Source of the DNA: Brugia malayi
Lineage: Eukaryota > Nematoda > Chromadorea > Rhabditida > Onchocercidae
Reading direction: 5' to 3'
DNA: 64,000 bases
Assembly: GCF_000002995.4 (NCBI RefSeq)
Contig: NW_025062479.1
Span: 9,415,721-9,479,720 of the forward strand
The notes under the pieces are model-generated. The model was not told the origin of the DNA, made no database searches, and saw nothing but the letters and a program-made list of their open reading frames with translations. How positions within the stretch are numbered: position 1 is the first letter of the stretch; each line of letters opens with the position of its first letter. The translations under genes and the position numbers were made by a program. Shown here piece by piece: positions 1 to 13,194 of the stretch.

Positions 1-2979
1 ATATTTAATTCATTCTATAATAATATATAAAGCTGAAGGTAACATACCAAGTCTGATTTTCGCTCGATAGTGTCTATCCGAGATCTTTTAAAACTTCTGA
101 AAATACATCAAACCGTCTTGTGCTACACAGGAATGTTTGCTAAGTTTATTTGGTATTTGATAAAGACACACTCAGTACAACAAATTCTTGCCCAATGATC
201 ATCGGTCGACTTTTTATCTTTTCCCGACTTAATATCTTGGCATTTTTCATTTTTCCTAATAACCAGTTATCTAAACTGACCGAAATATGCTGGATTTCAA
301 CTGTTTGGCTATCATCAAGTAGTGCATTTCAATTTTCATAGTGCTCTATAAAAATTTCCGATGCTATTTGTTCGACCTAATTTCAGAAATAACTAATTCA
401 TGCTAATTCAATGTCAGTCCCAATTTTCTTCACAGCTAAACATGTTTTCCTGTTCAACCAGATGTTCGACGTGATGCCCATTGCAGCAGTTATTTCAAGT
501 ACAATGATTTAAAAAAATGTTGGATGTTATTAGATTGAAGTTTTGAAGAACTCTTGCAAAAAAAATTTTTTTATTAATTGAGACACATTTATTGATTGTA
601 TTATTAATTATTATTGTCATAATAATTATTATTATTAACAGCTAGTATTATTAGCAATTATTATTATTAATAGTGAACAGTTTTAACACTCATATTTTTT
701 ATCACTACGATAAATCAGAAAGAATTTAGAACGTTTCTGTACTGTAGTGGTGGTGGCGTAAATCAATGAATGACTTATCTTGAGAATATCCGTAACATTC
801 CCCGGCCTACGTGCGCAAAGAAGATGAAATTTCTGGAGGAATTTGGTGGCAGATATACTTTATGCTGAACTAAATGCTACAGTAGAAAAGTATTATTAAC
901 TGTTAACTGTTTTACAAAATTATTTGAGCTTAGATATGATTGAAAATTGTGAATTAAATAGAATTTTGAGAATAAAATGTGATCATTTCAGAGCATTTGA
1001 CCTTTCAAGTTTAGGCGTAGGTTATATGTTCAACAAGGAAGGTTTTCAGTCAGTATTAAGTGCATTAAAATAAAAAAAATTAATAAGAACTAAAGAAAAA
1101 GGTTTCTCTCACCTGGCTAACATTCTTGGTCACTGGTTGACGATGCAGTCGGTGTGGTTCAAAATTTCAATGATGACACCTGTTACACTGTTATTACCTT
1201 ACGGCATCCATATGTCAATTCTTATGAGTTATTCGTGTTTTCTCTTTTAAATGATCGTCATAAAACAATTTAGTGTAAAATTAATTAATCCTCTAAATTC
1301 AGGTTCAACTATAGAGCTCGTATATAGTCACACACATCATATTATTGAACAACTATATCAATTTGAGACCGATGTGGATACAATGACGGTAACCTGTTGT
1401 CGATTAAAAGTGGATTAGGGAAAAGCTTTGAAAAAAAAAAAAAAAAATTGACAGAAAGATCAAGATCGGGACTTTGCGATTGGTGTATGAATATTCCACC
1501 CAGTTATTTCGATTTAAGGTTTCTAAGATCTATTAAAGAATATCCGTTCGATTTATCATGTTTAGCAATGATGATTCATGAACCTTATAAACCTTATAAT
1601 TGAAAACACTTTAAATTTTATCTGAATAAAACTAGGAATATTGTAAGAAAGCTTTCCGCAATTAATATGAGATTCAAGTACCAACATTTTTTTTTTTAAC
1701 TTTTATATTTAAAATTATAAAAGAACTTATTATGCTTTCCCTATTTTCTTAATATCAATGTTTTAGGAATCAGTAAATACTAAAACTTATTTGATACTGA
1801 CATTTCTTAAGAGCGTGTTTTATTCTTTAGGAACTGTCGTATAGGTTTCATTGTAATCATTCATTTTGTATTCTATCAATGTTACAGTTTTTTTTCGGAA
1901 AACTTTACAAGAGCATTAAATATCTCCTAATTATTATTATTATTTTTTTAGCGCACGTCGAGAGAAATAGAAGATGGAGGTATCGAGTCCTAAAGGTTTT
2001 CCAATGGTACTCATTCATCTTCAGCATTGGTCACCTGAAATTTATGCATGTATTAATCAATGCAGTAGGGAACTGCCGTATTATTCATTTTCATGTGACC
2101 ATTATTAGATTGAATGAAAATTTGTGATAGGAAAAAAATTTTCATATTTTCATCGATATTAGATTCATACAATTATATTTGCATAATATTCAAATGTGTT
2201 TCTATCCAATCATTTCAAAGTTATTGTCATTTCACTTTTTACTTTACCAGTTGAGCGGTTTTCTCGGCATTTTTTACTTAGATATTGTATTTGAATGAAT
2301 TGTTGCTTTGTGAGAGAAAAGTGTTACAAATCTATTACGGAAAAAATTTATGTATTTGTGGTGATGGCCAAAATACTTTCTTTCATTCTTGAATATGAGA
2401 AATACAAACTATTACTGGCATTCAGAAATTAAAAATTGGATCTCAGTAGAATTTTGAATAAACTAAAAACTTTCATCTCTCGAATCCTATGTTAAAAATT
2501 TGGATCAGGAAAGGATAATAAGTCATGAAACTAAATTTGGAAGGAATTGATGATGTAATGTGGATGAAGTTTTCCCTTAATTCAAACAAGGTGATGGCTC
2601 GAGATGGAATATGAAGTGCATCGTAAATGAGTTCGAATTGTTCTCAGTGTATCATAGCTATGTTAATAAGTGAATGAATTGCTTCAAATTCAACTTTAAA
2701 TCTAGTGATATTTGATCAAAACTTTAAACACAAAATTGTAGACCATAATGGTCTGAACTGTACAATCCATTTAAAGTTGTAAACAAGAAGCTAACATATA
2801 GGCCGCGTTAAATTTTGTATTGCCGCGCTTCGAATTTATAACTAATTGTTGACAGTTTGTTCTAGTCTAGAAGAAATTAGGGAATAAGTCTGGTATGATT
2901 TGGTTACATTACTGGTTCTATAAGCTCTTTGTTTGTTTATTTTCACATGTGCAGGTTGAACTCTAACGATATTTTAGAG
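1..2979. other. Intergenic or upstream region, no gene recognised
   Basis: I see no recognisable coding exon here. Open stretches near 1400-1600 and 1880-2130 are short, low in complexity (an A run and ATT repeats) and resemble no family I know. Around 597-670 there is a degenerate ATT/AAT trinucleotide tract. From about 2770 to 2980 the base composition becomes less AT-rich and probably holds the TDP1 promoter and leader. The segment ATGTGCAG ending at about 2954 could be a cis- or trans-splice acceptor just before the TDP1 start. Confidence 0.4.
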
Positions 2980-5900
2980 ATGAAACGGGGGATAGTTGAA
3001 ATGTCGACACGAGCGGGTCAAGAGTGTGGTGATTTTGGGACAGAAGGATCCGGTGGGAAACGTATGAAACAAAGTTGTTTGACGGATAGACTGTATTTCA
3101 ACAAGGTTAGTTTCAAATTCAGATATGGTCATATGAGCACTGTTTAGTGTCTAATTTTCTCTCAAATTTTTTGTCTTCTCTCAGGTTTTCTCTGAAACTT
3201 GTTATTGGGGAATAAATTTTCCAGAAAATTACATGCTACTCGCAGTTAGAGATTGAAGCAAGAAGAGAGGAGAAGGTGGAGGAGTGAGGGAAGCAAATAG
3301 CATAAGATAGTGGAAAGTCATTGAACTGATTTGTACGACTTAACCAGGGAACATTTCCTCATCATGTTTCATGCATGATTGAGGAGTTGTCACCATTCTT
3401 TTTCAGGTTGTAGATGTAGATGAAGAGTATAATATTAATGCTTTTTCTTTTGCGGAATTATTAGAACATATCTGTCCTGTGGCATCAATCCATTTTAATT
3501 TCATGATCGATCTTCGATGGCTACTTGAGTAAGTACTCTGATATTAGTGATTCTTGGCACTATGTGGTCCATTATCGTATGGAGTCTTGAGCAGATATTT
3601 TGAGTAAGTTACGAATGGCAGTAAGTTACGAAATAAAAGCGTGTTCTGTCATGACTGTTACTACTGTTTTGCTAATCTGTATGAATTAAAAGGTAGTTAC
3701 TTAGATATTATAGTCTGTTAACCCTGTTTATACCAATATTTAAATATTAGTTGCAAATTTACCGGGTATTGCACACTAAATAGCTGTCATATATGAGTTT
3801 AAATATTTCATGCCATCTTTTACGTTCTTTAACGTTCTGTTGCCTTAATAAGTGAAAGCCTGAGGGGTTGCATTTAAAGAAGTATTTAAAGTATTTTATT
3901 TATTATCTTCAATTCCTTTCAAAGTGATGACAACTTCCCTTAACAAATAAACTGTTGCAAATGTTGATTAAACGGCTGTGAGTTCTTATTAGGAAAAGGG
4001 AACTAAGCAATAGTCACTTTATGGTTTGTATTAGCTCTAAAATTGGTTGTCATGTATTTGGTTTTTGTAAATGTCGTTTACAGGCAGTATCCAGCCCGAT
4101 TGCGACAAGGACCAATTACATTAATTGTAGGCGAAAGAATGGGGACCGATTTTACATTAACTAGAACTGCTGTAAAGCAATGTGGAGTAAATAACGTCAC
4201 TGTTGGACGAGCACGCCTAATGATACCGTTCGGGACGCATCATTCCAAAATTTCCATTTTTGAAAGCAGTACTGGGAGAGTGCATATTGTCATTTCGACT
4301 GCTAACTTGTTAGAAAACGACTGGAATTTCAAAACCCAAGCATTCTATCACTGCAGTGGAATTGAAGTTAGTAGAATGCATGTTTGATATGTTTCTTACG
4401 CAGTAGTAATTGTGCCCAATCTTCCTATTAGAAAATAAGTAGAAAGACATATTTGATGGTCGGTACATAACTTCTGAAAATATGCATAGTGGTATCTATA
4501 GGATGTTGCTGTCATCTAGAGACATGATGTTATGGATGAGAGGTTTAAAAGTAGAAATGCTGAAGAAATTTTGCTTTTCAGCGGTCTGCCGACAATAGGT
4601 GCAACCCAAATGGATCCGATTTCCAGGCTGATTTTGTAAAATACTTGAACGAATATAAAACAAGTCAAGATTGGGGTCTTATTGAATATTGGCGGGATCG
4701 TGTTGCTAGCATTAACTTGTCCCATGTTAAGGCACGAATTGTTTACTCTGTACCAGGAGCTCATAAAGGTCATCTTGTTCACTTTTTTTTTTTTTTTTTT
4801 TTTATTACGTTTTATATAATTACACGTTGTTAAATTCGATTCATGAAAATTCACTTGTAGTCATGGAATATTGTGGTAGAATAGGTCACAATGGAAAATA
4901 GATTTCCGCAGCTTATAGAAAAGATATTGTGAAAAATTGTTTCTGCTCAATTCTCTATGGGACTTGCAAGTAAATTGAAGAAGGCTGTTATGGTTGCTTG
5001 TAATTTATGGAAACGTAGTAAGAGGTTAACATCCTCTGAAAGACATTTGATTGTCACCATTGGCCATCTAGTTCAATCTTTTTGGTAATTTTGATGATTT
5101 TGTGTTGGTTTGGTGAACAATTTACTAAGACTTCAGGCGTTCAATTAACGAAATATGGTCATCCAAGACTGCGTGTAATACTGAAAGAATTGTTCGGAAA
5201 TGTAAAAATGGATGAATTCACTTATCATGTTCAATTTAGTTCACTTGGTAGTCTTGGAGCAGCACCGCAATATTGGCTTACGGGACAATTTTTAAATAGT
5301 CTTGCTGGTGGTGCAGAAACAGGTCTATTTAAAATTAATTGCTTTTCGTCGGTAAAAAGTTTCTTAATTTTTAAATTGGAGTTCACTTTCTTTCTAATGA
5401 GTTGGATAATTTTATAGATGGCAAGCATTTGCGAATTATTTATCCTTGTGTGGAAGACGTTCGAAATTCTAATGAAGGATACCAAGCAGGTGGTTCGTTT
5501 CCTTACAATAATAGTGTGGCAGTAAAGCAGCCCTATTTGCTTGATTTCATGTACAAGTGGCGCAGTAATCATCTGGGACGTTCTCGCGCCATGCCGCACA
5601 TCAAGACATATGCAGCTTTTGCTAAAAACTCTCTAAAGCCACTTTGGTTACTTGTAACAAGTGCCAACCTTTCTAAGGTACCCTTTAATCCTTCCGTCCA
5701 CTCATTTTTGTCTTAAAAGTTTCTATAACTTGTATTAACATTTAATCGAAAACAATCACGTAAAAGTACATTAAACGGAATATTTCTACGGTTATCATTG
5801 TCAGTCTACGTTAAGCTGTCGCAGTATATTTAATTTTTTTTAGGCAGCTTGGGGTGATTATCAGTTAAAAAAAACACAATTAACTATTCGATCATATGAA

Positions 5901-6044
5901 TTTGGCGTGTTATTCAATGATCCTGAATCTTTGGATATGTTGCCATATGATTTGCCTTTGACAAAATATGATGACAACGATCGTATGTGGATAGTAGATA
6001 AAACATACAGGATGCCAGATGTATTCCAAAAAACCTGGCCGTAA
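2980..6044 (+). CDS. TDP1: Tyrosyl-DNA phosphodiesterase 1 (7 exons)
   Basis: TDP1 hydrolyses 3'-phosphotyrosyl bonds, removing stalled topoisomerase I and other 3' adducts during nuclear DNA repair. Exons read as 2980-3105, 3407-3528, 4084-4366, 4582-4768, 5137-5322, 5418-5677 and 5844-6044. All junctions are in phase and give about 454 residues, close to nematode TDP1 length. Both HKN half-sites of this phospholipase-D-superfamily enzyme are visible: THHSK near residues 134-138 (His136, Lys138), followed by the TANLLENDW segment, and PHIKTY near 361-366 (His362, Lys364), followed by SANLSKAAWG across the exon 6/7 junction. The start is the first ATG after a likely acceptor ending at 2954; the frame stays open slightly upstream, so it could be a little longer. 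The N-terminus lacks the long disordered extension of vertebrate TDP1. No break was seen in the gene. Confidence 0.93.
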
Positions 6045-7508
6045 GTTATTTCTGCCAACATTATTTCTTCAGACCGCTATTGAACGCAATGTTTCGCATG
6101 CAGGACTAGCTCACCAATATCAGATTTGAATTTTTAAGTGTTTGTTGGTTGTACTTTATAACTTCCGCTTCCGTTTTACATTATAGACTAGAAGTTTATC
6201 TTTTTAAATTACGGTTAGGACGTAGAGAATGGAAGTAGTATATTAATATTAAGTGTAACAAGAATTAGAGACAAATGTGTAAATATCATATCAATACTAT
6301 ACTTATATGTATGTATATATATATATATAATCTTCATTTGCATTTCTAAAATTCTTATCAGTTGAGAAAGCTCATCTTTTGTGGTGTTTCATTTAGTTCA
6401 TTAATGTTAAGGAAAAATTGTCCTTTATCTCATAATGAAGAGAACGGCTTTAGATCTCTCTCAGATCTCAATCTGAATCGTCCAGGTTGTGAATTTATCA
6501 AAGTATGGGATTGGCAGTGGTCAGACAATGTTAGTACCCGACGGAGTGATATATATATTAAAAAATCTTTAAGCCAGTTGTCGTTCCTTCTAAGCAAAAT
6601 TCGAATTCTGAACAACTGAACACTGATAAACAGGAAAGTTAGCGTTGCAAGCCTTTTTTTGAATTCAGTATATTACGGCTGCTATTGCAATGTTTGACAA
6701 CTGTTGGGAAAAAGGGTTGAATTAAGTTGCTGGATAGTTTTGGCAGTCCTTATGATTGATAAATAAAATGACAGAAATAGATGAAAGCAGTTTCCTTTAC
6801 TATAATGATTGATATATTCAGTGCACAGAAATGTGTAAATATTCCAGTTTCCCTTGTAATGTATCAATGTATACCTGTAAATAAATTCAATATATCTTTT
6901 TTCCTGAATATGAATCAGTTATTTCTGTTTGCTTATTCAACCCTGATCAGAGTGGAATTCAACATATTATCTTTAAAGATATGAAAAAAAGTTTGATTAA
7001 TGCTTCAGATGAAGTAGGGAGATGTAGTATTTCGAAAGTTTGTGTTTTTAAGTGAATAGATAAAACGATGTGGTACCAAGTGTAGCTTATCTTGTGCTAG
7101 AAGTAGTTCAGAAGTAGTTGCCAAGATATGGTTTGGTAATTCGCGTTGGGTGGTGTTCAGGTCTTTATTTCTCTGTAACTAACTTTTTTGTTGTTTTTCG
7201 AAATCTTGGTTTAATGATTGCCCTGACTATTGTATGAGACCAACTATTTAATTCTATTTTTTTTTTTTTTTCTCTTTTGATATATTTGATTAAATAGATA
7301 GGATTTTAGCTCCTCATATTTAGCTGGTTTGATACGAAATTACGTGTTGAACACTTAGTTGTCCCATACGGCTGTATGCAGCTTCATATTTCTTGAAAAT
7401 ATTTCAAGAATATTACTGTTTATAAATGGTAGGAGGAACAGTTCGAGAACATGATTAAGTTATCGAGTACTTATTGGTCTTGAAAGAAATCGTTTCAAAT
7501 CTTGCAGT
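6045..7508. other. Intergenic between TDP1 and SENP8
   Basis: This holds the TDP1 3' UTR and SENP8 upstream region. AATAAA candidates lie at 6762-6767 and near 6877. Open frames at 6362-6619 resemble no family and have no clear splice support. There is a short TA run near 6315-6330 and a T tract at 7256-7272. The distance of about 1.46 kb to the next start is long for a classical nematode operon but does not exclude one. Confidence 0.4.
7500..7508 (+). promoter_or_regulatory. Probable spliced-leader acceptor upstream of SENP8 ATG
   Basis: CTTGCAG ends one base before the start codon. In nematodes an acceptor with no upstream coding exon, so close to the ATG, usually marks trans-splicing. The call is inferred from position only. 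Confidence 0.4.
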
Positions 7509-9216
7509 ATGGCGAAGTCGGGGAGGTGTGTTCTGTCGTTTGGTGATACTGTACTTTATGAGGCTGATTTGAAAGCGTTAGAAAATGGACGATGGCTTAG
7601 TGATCCTGTTATTTCGTTCGCATTCGAATATCTTCATGAGAAAACTTTGGATGAGACTAAGAAAAGCAAAGTTTGTACCTACATCATTGTTATTTGTCAA
7701 AGAAAGGAAGTATTAGCCGCAAGTCGTTAAAATTGAGACCTGATGAAAAATGTTTTTGGCAACCGGATAGTCGGCCGTAGTTGTACAAGGTAGTGAGCGG
7801 GATCTGTGTCAACACAGTGAAACAGTATTGAGAGAGTTGAGATCAGACATGAAGAAAAGCAGTCATTAATTTCAGATCAGCTTTGTAAATGCAGCGGTGT
7901 GTCAGCTAATTAAGCTAACCAAAGCAAATGAGGTGGCAGACCTTCTTGATGAGCTTACACTTAAAGAAAAAGAGCATGTTATTTTTGTTGTGAACGATCA
8001 TGACGATCCGTCAAGAAGTGGTGGAAGTCACTGGTCATTGCTTATTTGTCGCCGAGATCTTCGACCTCATTTTCTGGTCATTGACAGTGCACAAGGTACC
8101 AGTTCAGCGAATCGCAAACCGACGGATAAGGTATGTATTTGTTGAACCTGTCAAAGAAGGCTTCTGAAAACAAAGTATATGCTCTAACAAACCTACTGCG
8201 AAAGGAACAGTGAAGAATTAGCAACATCGTATGACTTGTCACTTTACTGATGACAGTTTGATTTTGGTATAATTATGATGAAGGAATTAAATATGCCTTA
8301 TTCAGAAAAGGACTGAAATTGCAGAATCAGTTAAAAGGCCATAACAAAACAGTATATTACATTCTACTTGCAAAGCGTTGTTGGAATTATCAAGTGCAGT
8401 AGTTTTTGGTTCTTTATTGTTTGTTCATGTATAAAAGGAAACGAAAACTCATACTGATGACAGTTTCATTTAGGTATAATTATGATGAAAGGATTAAATT
8501 TCATAGTGATTAGGGTTCTTACAAACCTCAATTAAAATATTCTATTTGAAATGTTATATGAATATCCGGTTAATGCTTAGATTTTTTTTGATTCTTTTTT
8601 TTTTTTGTCCTTCAGCTGATTCAAACACTGGCAAGGTATTTCGGACTTCCGATAGATACACGCATTGAACGAGCCACAAAACAGTATAATGGCATGGACT
8701 GTGGGATGTTTGTTATCGAATTCACTCGACACTATATCGAGGTTCGTTGAGAATTCGTAAGATTTTATTAATCAAACTACCTAATCTTATTTCATATTTG
8801 AGAACTTTTTATGCAATGTATTATTATTCACTTAGCAAATAATTGGACACTGTAATAGGAAAGTGGCTAAATATTTCCAGGTCTACGACAAAATAGCAGT
8901 GATGGTAAAGAGGATGTCGAACTACAGTTCATAGTATAAATGCACTAATTTCTTTCCAACTCAGGTTATCCTGATATGTAACTAAGAACGGAATTAAGTT
9001 TAAACTGGATATATTATTGAGCGTTATTTGACCTGTTGGAGGTTTGTTCATGCCACTATACCATGTTTAGAAATTAATCAAGTTACAATTTTTCTCAATT
9101 TGTAGAGTTTGAAACGGGACCAATTCACTGTTGATTTCACGCAGTTAAACGCAGGTGATGTTAAGAAGCAGCGGAAAGTGTGGGGTTCACTAATTCGTTC
9201 ACTGGCCGAAGATTAG
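7509..9216 (+). CDS. SENP8: SENP8/NEDP1-type deneddylase, C48 cysteine protease (4 exons)
   Basis: SENP8-type proteases process the NEDD8 precursor and remove NEDD8 from substrates. Exons 7509-7670, 7876-8130, 8616-8741 and 9106-9216 join in phase to give 217 residues, against about 212 in human SENP8. The catalytic triad sits in the expected order: His106 in SGGSHWSLL, Asp124 in FLVIDSAQG and Cys168 in NGMDCGMFV. The N-terminal substrate-pocket segment (ENGRWLSDPVISFAFEYL) is also typical. An acceptor ending at 7507, one base before the ATG, suggests spliced-leader trans-splicing. AATAAA at 9389-9394 is a plausible poly(A) signal. The C. elegans counterpart would be in the ulp family; I give the vertebrate symbol because that match is clearest. 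Intron 2 carries a 48-bp direct repeat. Confidence 0.93.
8246..8500 (+). repeat. Two-copy direct repeat inside SENP8 intron 2
   Basis: Copy 1 at about 8246-8292 and copy 2 at about 8453-8500 share ACTGATGACAGTTT, then GGTATAATTATGATGAA, then GATTAAAT or AATTAAAT, with only a few substitutions. The copies are about 207 bp apart, and the sequence between them does not repeat. Confidence 0.75.
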
Positions 9217-10765
9217 CAAGGAAATCTCTTCTACGTTATCCATGACACAATATACTTATCGGTACCATACTTTTGCCGTAGCAGTAACTAACCGCAAATT
9301 GTCGAGCTTTTTTGGTGCACAGTGCCTATTATTTTTTTCTTTTTATTGTTTATTTTGTTTCTTTGTTCACTTTTTATTTCACCAGTGAAATAAAATTGCT
9401 TTACTTGAATTAAAATTGGTATCTATTTAGGCAGTTAATTCCCATCTCCATTTGTTTTCCAGTCCATGCTCCGTCATATGCAGTGCAGTCCAAATGCTAT
9501 CCAAGAATGCAAACATTTCTGTTTCCGAAAATATGCTCACAATTACTTTGCAATATCTCCAAAATTTTCCCTGCATTGTTTGCATACGTAGCAATTTATT
9601 TAGTATCGTCTTTTTTCCCTCTATTTGTGTTTAACCAAATAGTCGTTCATTAATGGTGCATCATACAAATGACTGTTCTTGTTGTTCCGGTTCACCGCAA
9701 CACATTAATAAGTTATATGTGGAATTAGATTGTCAACCTATAATCTTATTTTTTGAAAGAGAAGGGACTGTAGTGTCAACGAATTGTGTTACTTTAAATA
9801 GAAATTATAGATTTGTTCTGTAGACTTTTCTTTCTTTTTAGTAGTTGTTTTGTCGTTGCTTTTTTTTGTCAATATTTCTTAATCATTCTCTCAAATATTG
9901 ATGCTATTCGGGTTTGTTACCAATTTTTACAGTAGTTTATTTCACTTCAGTTATCTAATTATCGCTGCTTGTGTCATGATGTAAGCGTCACTTCTGGTAA
10001 AAGTTTAAAAGTGAGAAGGAAATGCAAAAAAAAAAGCCAAATTCCATTGATTTTCTATTTAAGGTGAAGTGTTGTTTAACAGAGGAAATGGACAATTTAG
10101 TCTGACAACCGTTATTTGTTATTCATGGTAGATTTTGTCTGTGATTCTAATGCTACAGTTACAGATATACAGAAAAAAAACTATGGAATACAAGAAACAG
10201 CTAGCATGTAATTTCTTTATTGCTTAATACTATGTGATGTTTAGTAAGCAGTATGATCTCCCTTCATTAATTGTACTTACAAATAAAGCATTATATTTTT
10301 TAAAATTTCTTTGTGACGTGAAAGACATTCCGTTATGCTACTATGGAAGAAAATGCGTTTTCACTTTATGAATGTGTAAATTCCATGGTTGTTTGGGATG
10401 ATATTGCATTAACAGTCCCGCTTTTTTGGATTACATTTTTTTAGGAAAGTATTAAGTTACAAACAAGTGTTTTTTTGCCGTTTTCAATTTTTATTTTTAT
10501 TACGCAGATGTAATATGGTTTTGTTTGGGTTGTCTTTCACGTTGTAATATGGGAAGGTATACTCAATTTTGAAAGGGGTTATCTTCAGTGAATTCTTACA
10601 TAATGTTTGGCTGCTTAATGACTATTGTTTTTATAAATTGCTTTGGATGATATATGGTGTAGCTTCAGTGGTTTTGATTGTTTCCTTCCAATTTTTTTAG
10701 AAATGAAATGTACTGCGTTTGATTTTTAATTCTCTCTGTTGCGTTAATGTAAGGTCTTTATTCAG
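9217..10765. other. 3' flank of SENP8 and gene-poor sequence
   Basis: After the SENP8 poly(A) signal there is T-rich sequence without a recognisable exon. The open frame at 9452-9634 lacks an ATG-based family match and looks fortuitous. Confidence 0.35.
9389..9394 (+). terminator. Poly(A) signal candidate for SENP8
   Basis: A canonical AATAAA lies about 173 bases after the SENP8 stop codon. It is the first strong candidate downstream. Confidence 0.5.
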
Positions 10766-13194
10766 GTTAGATTTTTACATCGTAGTAACAGAAATTTCTT
10801 TGGTTTGTGCTGGGTTAATCTGAAACTGTTCAGAAAGAGCTGGTTACAACGACATTTTGTTGTGGTGAAATTAAAAAGTAGTGATAATGAAGAAGTGTGG
10901 ACTGGTGATCCATTAAAAGTAAGGTGTAGATATGGAAGGTGAGTGTTTTTCATAAATTTTATATTTTTATAAATAAAATTTTTTACAAATTTATTGGATT
11001 TTTCTTACAAATTTGAACAAGCAATGATCGCACGTGTCAGTAATCAGTCGAATATCTACAAATCCATTTGAACCGATGCTTACAGTATAGTCTTCGTTAC
11101 TTCGATTCCCTAGTTTCTGTTATGAAATGTTGCGACTCTATCTTGAGGTATTAAGCTCACTGCATCGATGTTTTTCGATGATCTCTTTGTTTTTGAACCG
11201 CAAAGTTCTTATTGTATCGCTATACATGCACATTATCCCATAGAACTTGATGTTCTTCCATATTTTGAATTCTTTTAGACCACAGTATTTTCATGATTCC
11301 GAAATTTATTTAGTGATTTGAATTTTTCTTCGGAACAGCCATTAAGCTACTGTTATATATTACTGTTGTTTGTGTTATTAGCTTTTGGTTTTTAATAAAA
11401 GATAGTATAATTCAAAAGTATTAATCTCAAATTTTAAATGATTTTAATATGGAAAGATTTTGGATTTCAGTTTACACCCTAAGGAATGTTGTGTGCATTT
11501 AGGGATTGTAAAAGAGTTCATAACGATATGTAAATCATTTAAAACGAAACGAAAATGTGCGCTTCATTTGAATCACATGTGTCAATTCAAATTATAATGC
11601 TGGAAGATCATTCAAATATTTTGAAGATGTGGCATTCAAGGATATTGATGCAATGTTGCACTTCATGGTACGCGGTTCGAGTTGGAATTAATATAGGAGT
11701 TTTGGAGAAATCCATAGGAGCTCGAAGAATCAAAAAGCATTCTTTAATTATTTTCACTTCCAAGATGTATTCGGAACAATCATTAAGTAAGTTTCGATTT
11801 TAAAATGAATAGGATTGATGATTGATTAACTCCTGACTGCGGTAACTGTCCTCATATAGAGACGGTCAATGTTGATATATGCATCAAGTTAATTGCAGTC
11901 TCTGAGCGCGATTTCTTTCTTCTCTGGAATATTTTTCTCCTGATATCTTAAATGTAAACTTTATGTATTTCAGACTATAACAATTTCTGTTTGAGAGTGC
12001 TTGTCCGAAAATAATCCCAGTGAGTAGTTTAAACCATATAACTTGGCTACTAACAATATAAATTTGTTGGAGGTTTTCAAATACTATTGCTCCATTACTG
12101 GAACATACTTTACACCAAATTATCAAATATTCTTGGTAATCATAACATATACTTCCCCAGTATACAAAAGAGAAAAGAAAAACGGTTCATCGTAGCTAGC
12201 GTGTAGTTTCCTTTTGATAATAATCATAGTGCAATATTGATTTCTTCATTTTGTTGTCAGTTGTTTGTTACCAAAGTATATGCTGAACCACTTCGTTTAA
12301 CTGTTATCGATCACTTCATACAATTAACGGCGAGAACCAAATCAAAGAATAAGTATACTTTTTTTTTCCAGTTTTCATGGGATAATTTAATATTTCTAAC
12401 ATCCTGCATTTTTCTGTTTTGCCATTCTTTTTTTTTATTATGATTTTTGGTTTTTTCATAGTTTTTAATTGAGTTCCAACACATTAGACAAACACTTGGT
12501 GCAAATAAAATTGCAATACACACATAATACAGCTGAACTCACTAAAAAATGTGACTCTAAGAATTACTGTTTTTTAAATGTTAATGAAAGATTATCATTA
12601 ATGGATACGTTATTTCATCCCAAATCTACTATTCTGTGGTGCTATTTTTTTCTTTATAATTTTTCATTAACCAAAAATTTCTAAAACCATTTAAAATAAG
12701 AATTAAGAATATGAAAATAAGATGTATGTGCGTGATAGTGCAGTAGGTTGAATTTTTTTTTATTGAAGTATTTCCCCTTAAATGCCATTTAAGCATGCGA
12801 TTAGTGAAAGTTTTGTGGTGATTAAATTTTTTGTTTTTTATTGCTGGGAATGAGCAAGTATCTATGATATATTTCATATTGCTTTTAGTTGACATTGTCC
12901 CGACAGTTAAATATATGATCTGTTTTCCACTCATCTATTATTTCAGAATTATCAGTGGAATGTTAACATTCAACATACTTACCTTTCTTGAGAAGATATG
13001 TGCAACCAGAGAATAATTGAATTCAGAGATGAAATTATTTCTTCACGAAAGAATTATCCATTTGTAATCAGTGTATTATTAAAACTGGAAAACAAGTCCC
13101 GCCTATAGAATTACTTGATGAAAAAATGAAAGGAAGTGTAAAAAATTTTCACCAGTTCACAACGGTACCTTTGTTCTGTATAACTGTGAGAAGT
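10766..13194 (+). pseudogene. Exon-like fragments of an unrecognised, possibly decaying gene
   Basis: Several plus-strand segments look coding but cannot be joined. 10766-10938 has an acceptor (TTCAG), a GTGAGT donor and 57 open codons, including SWLQRHFVVVKL. 11471-11594 is open and rich in Cys and His, ending at TAA. An overlapping segment in another frame runs 11572-11786, contains FEDVAFKDIDAMLHFM, has a single TAA at 11689-11691 and ends at a GTAAGT donor. 12261-12352 (KVYAEPLRLTVIDHFIQL) is bounded by CAG and GTATAC. 13033-13194 contains CNQCIIKTGKQVPPIELL in frame. The frame switch and internal stop suggest a pseudogene or a poorly resolved real gene. I do not recognise the family. Confidence 0.3.

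Noticed and set aside
1879..2127. 82-codon frame with a hydrophobic stretch
   Set aside because: The hydrophobic part comes from an ATT repeat, and there is no support from splice sites or similarity.
5231..5599. 122-codon minus-strand open frame
   Set aside because: It is antisense to TDP1 exons 5-6, which carry the conserved family sequence on the plus strand.
11671..11684. GGTTCGA resembling a tRNA B box
   Set aside because: No A box, acceptor stem or cloverleaf can be built around it.
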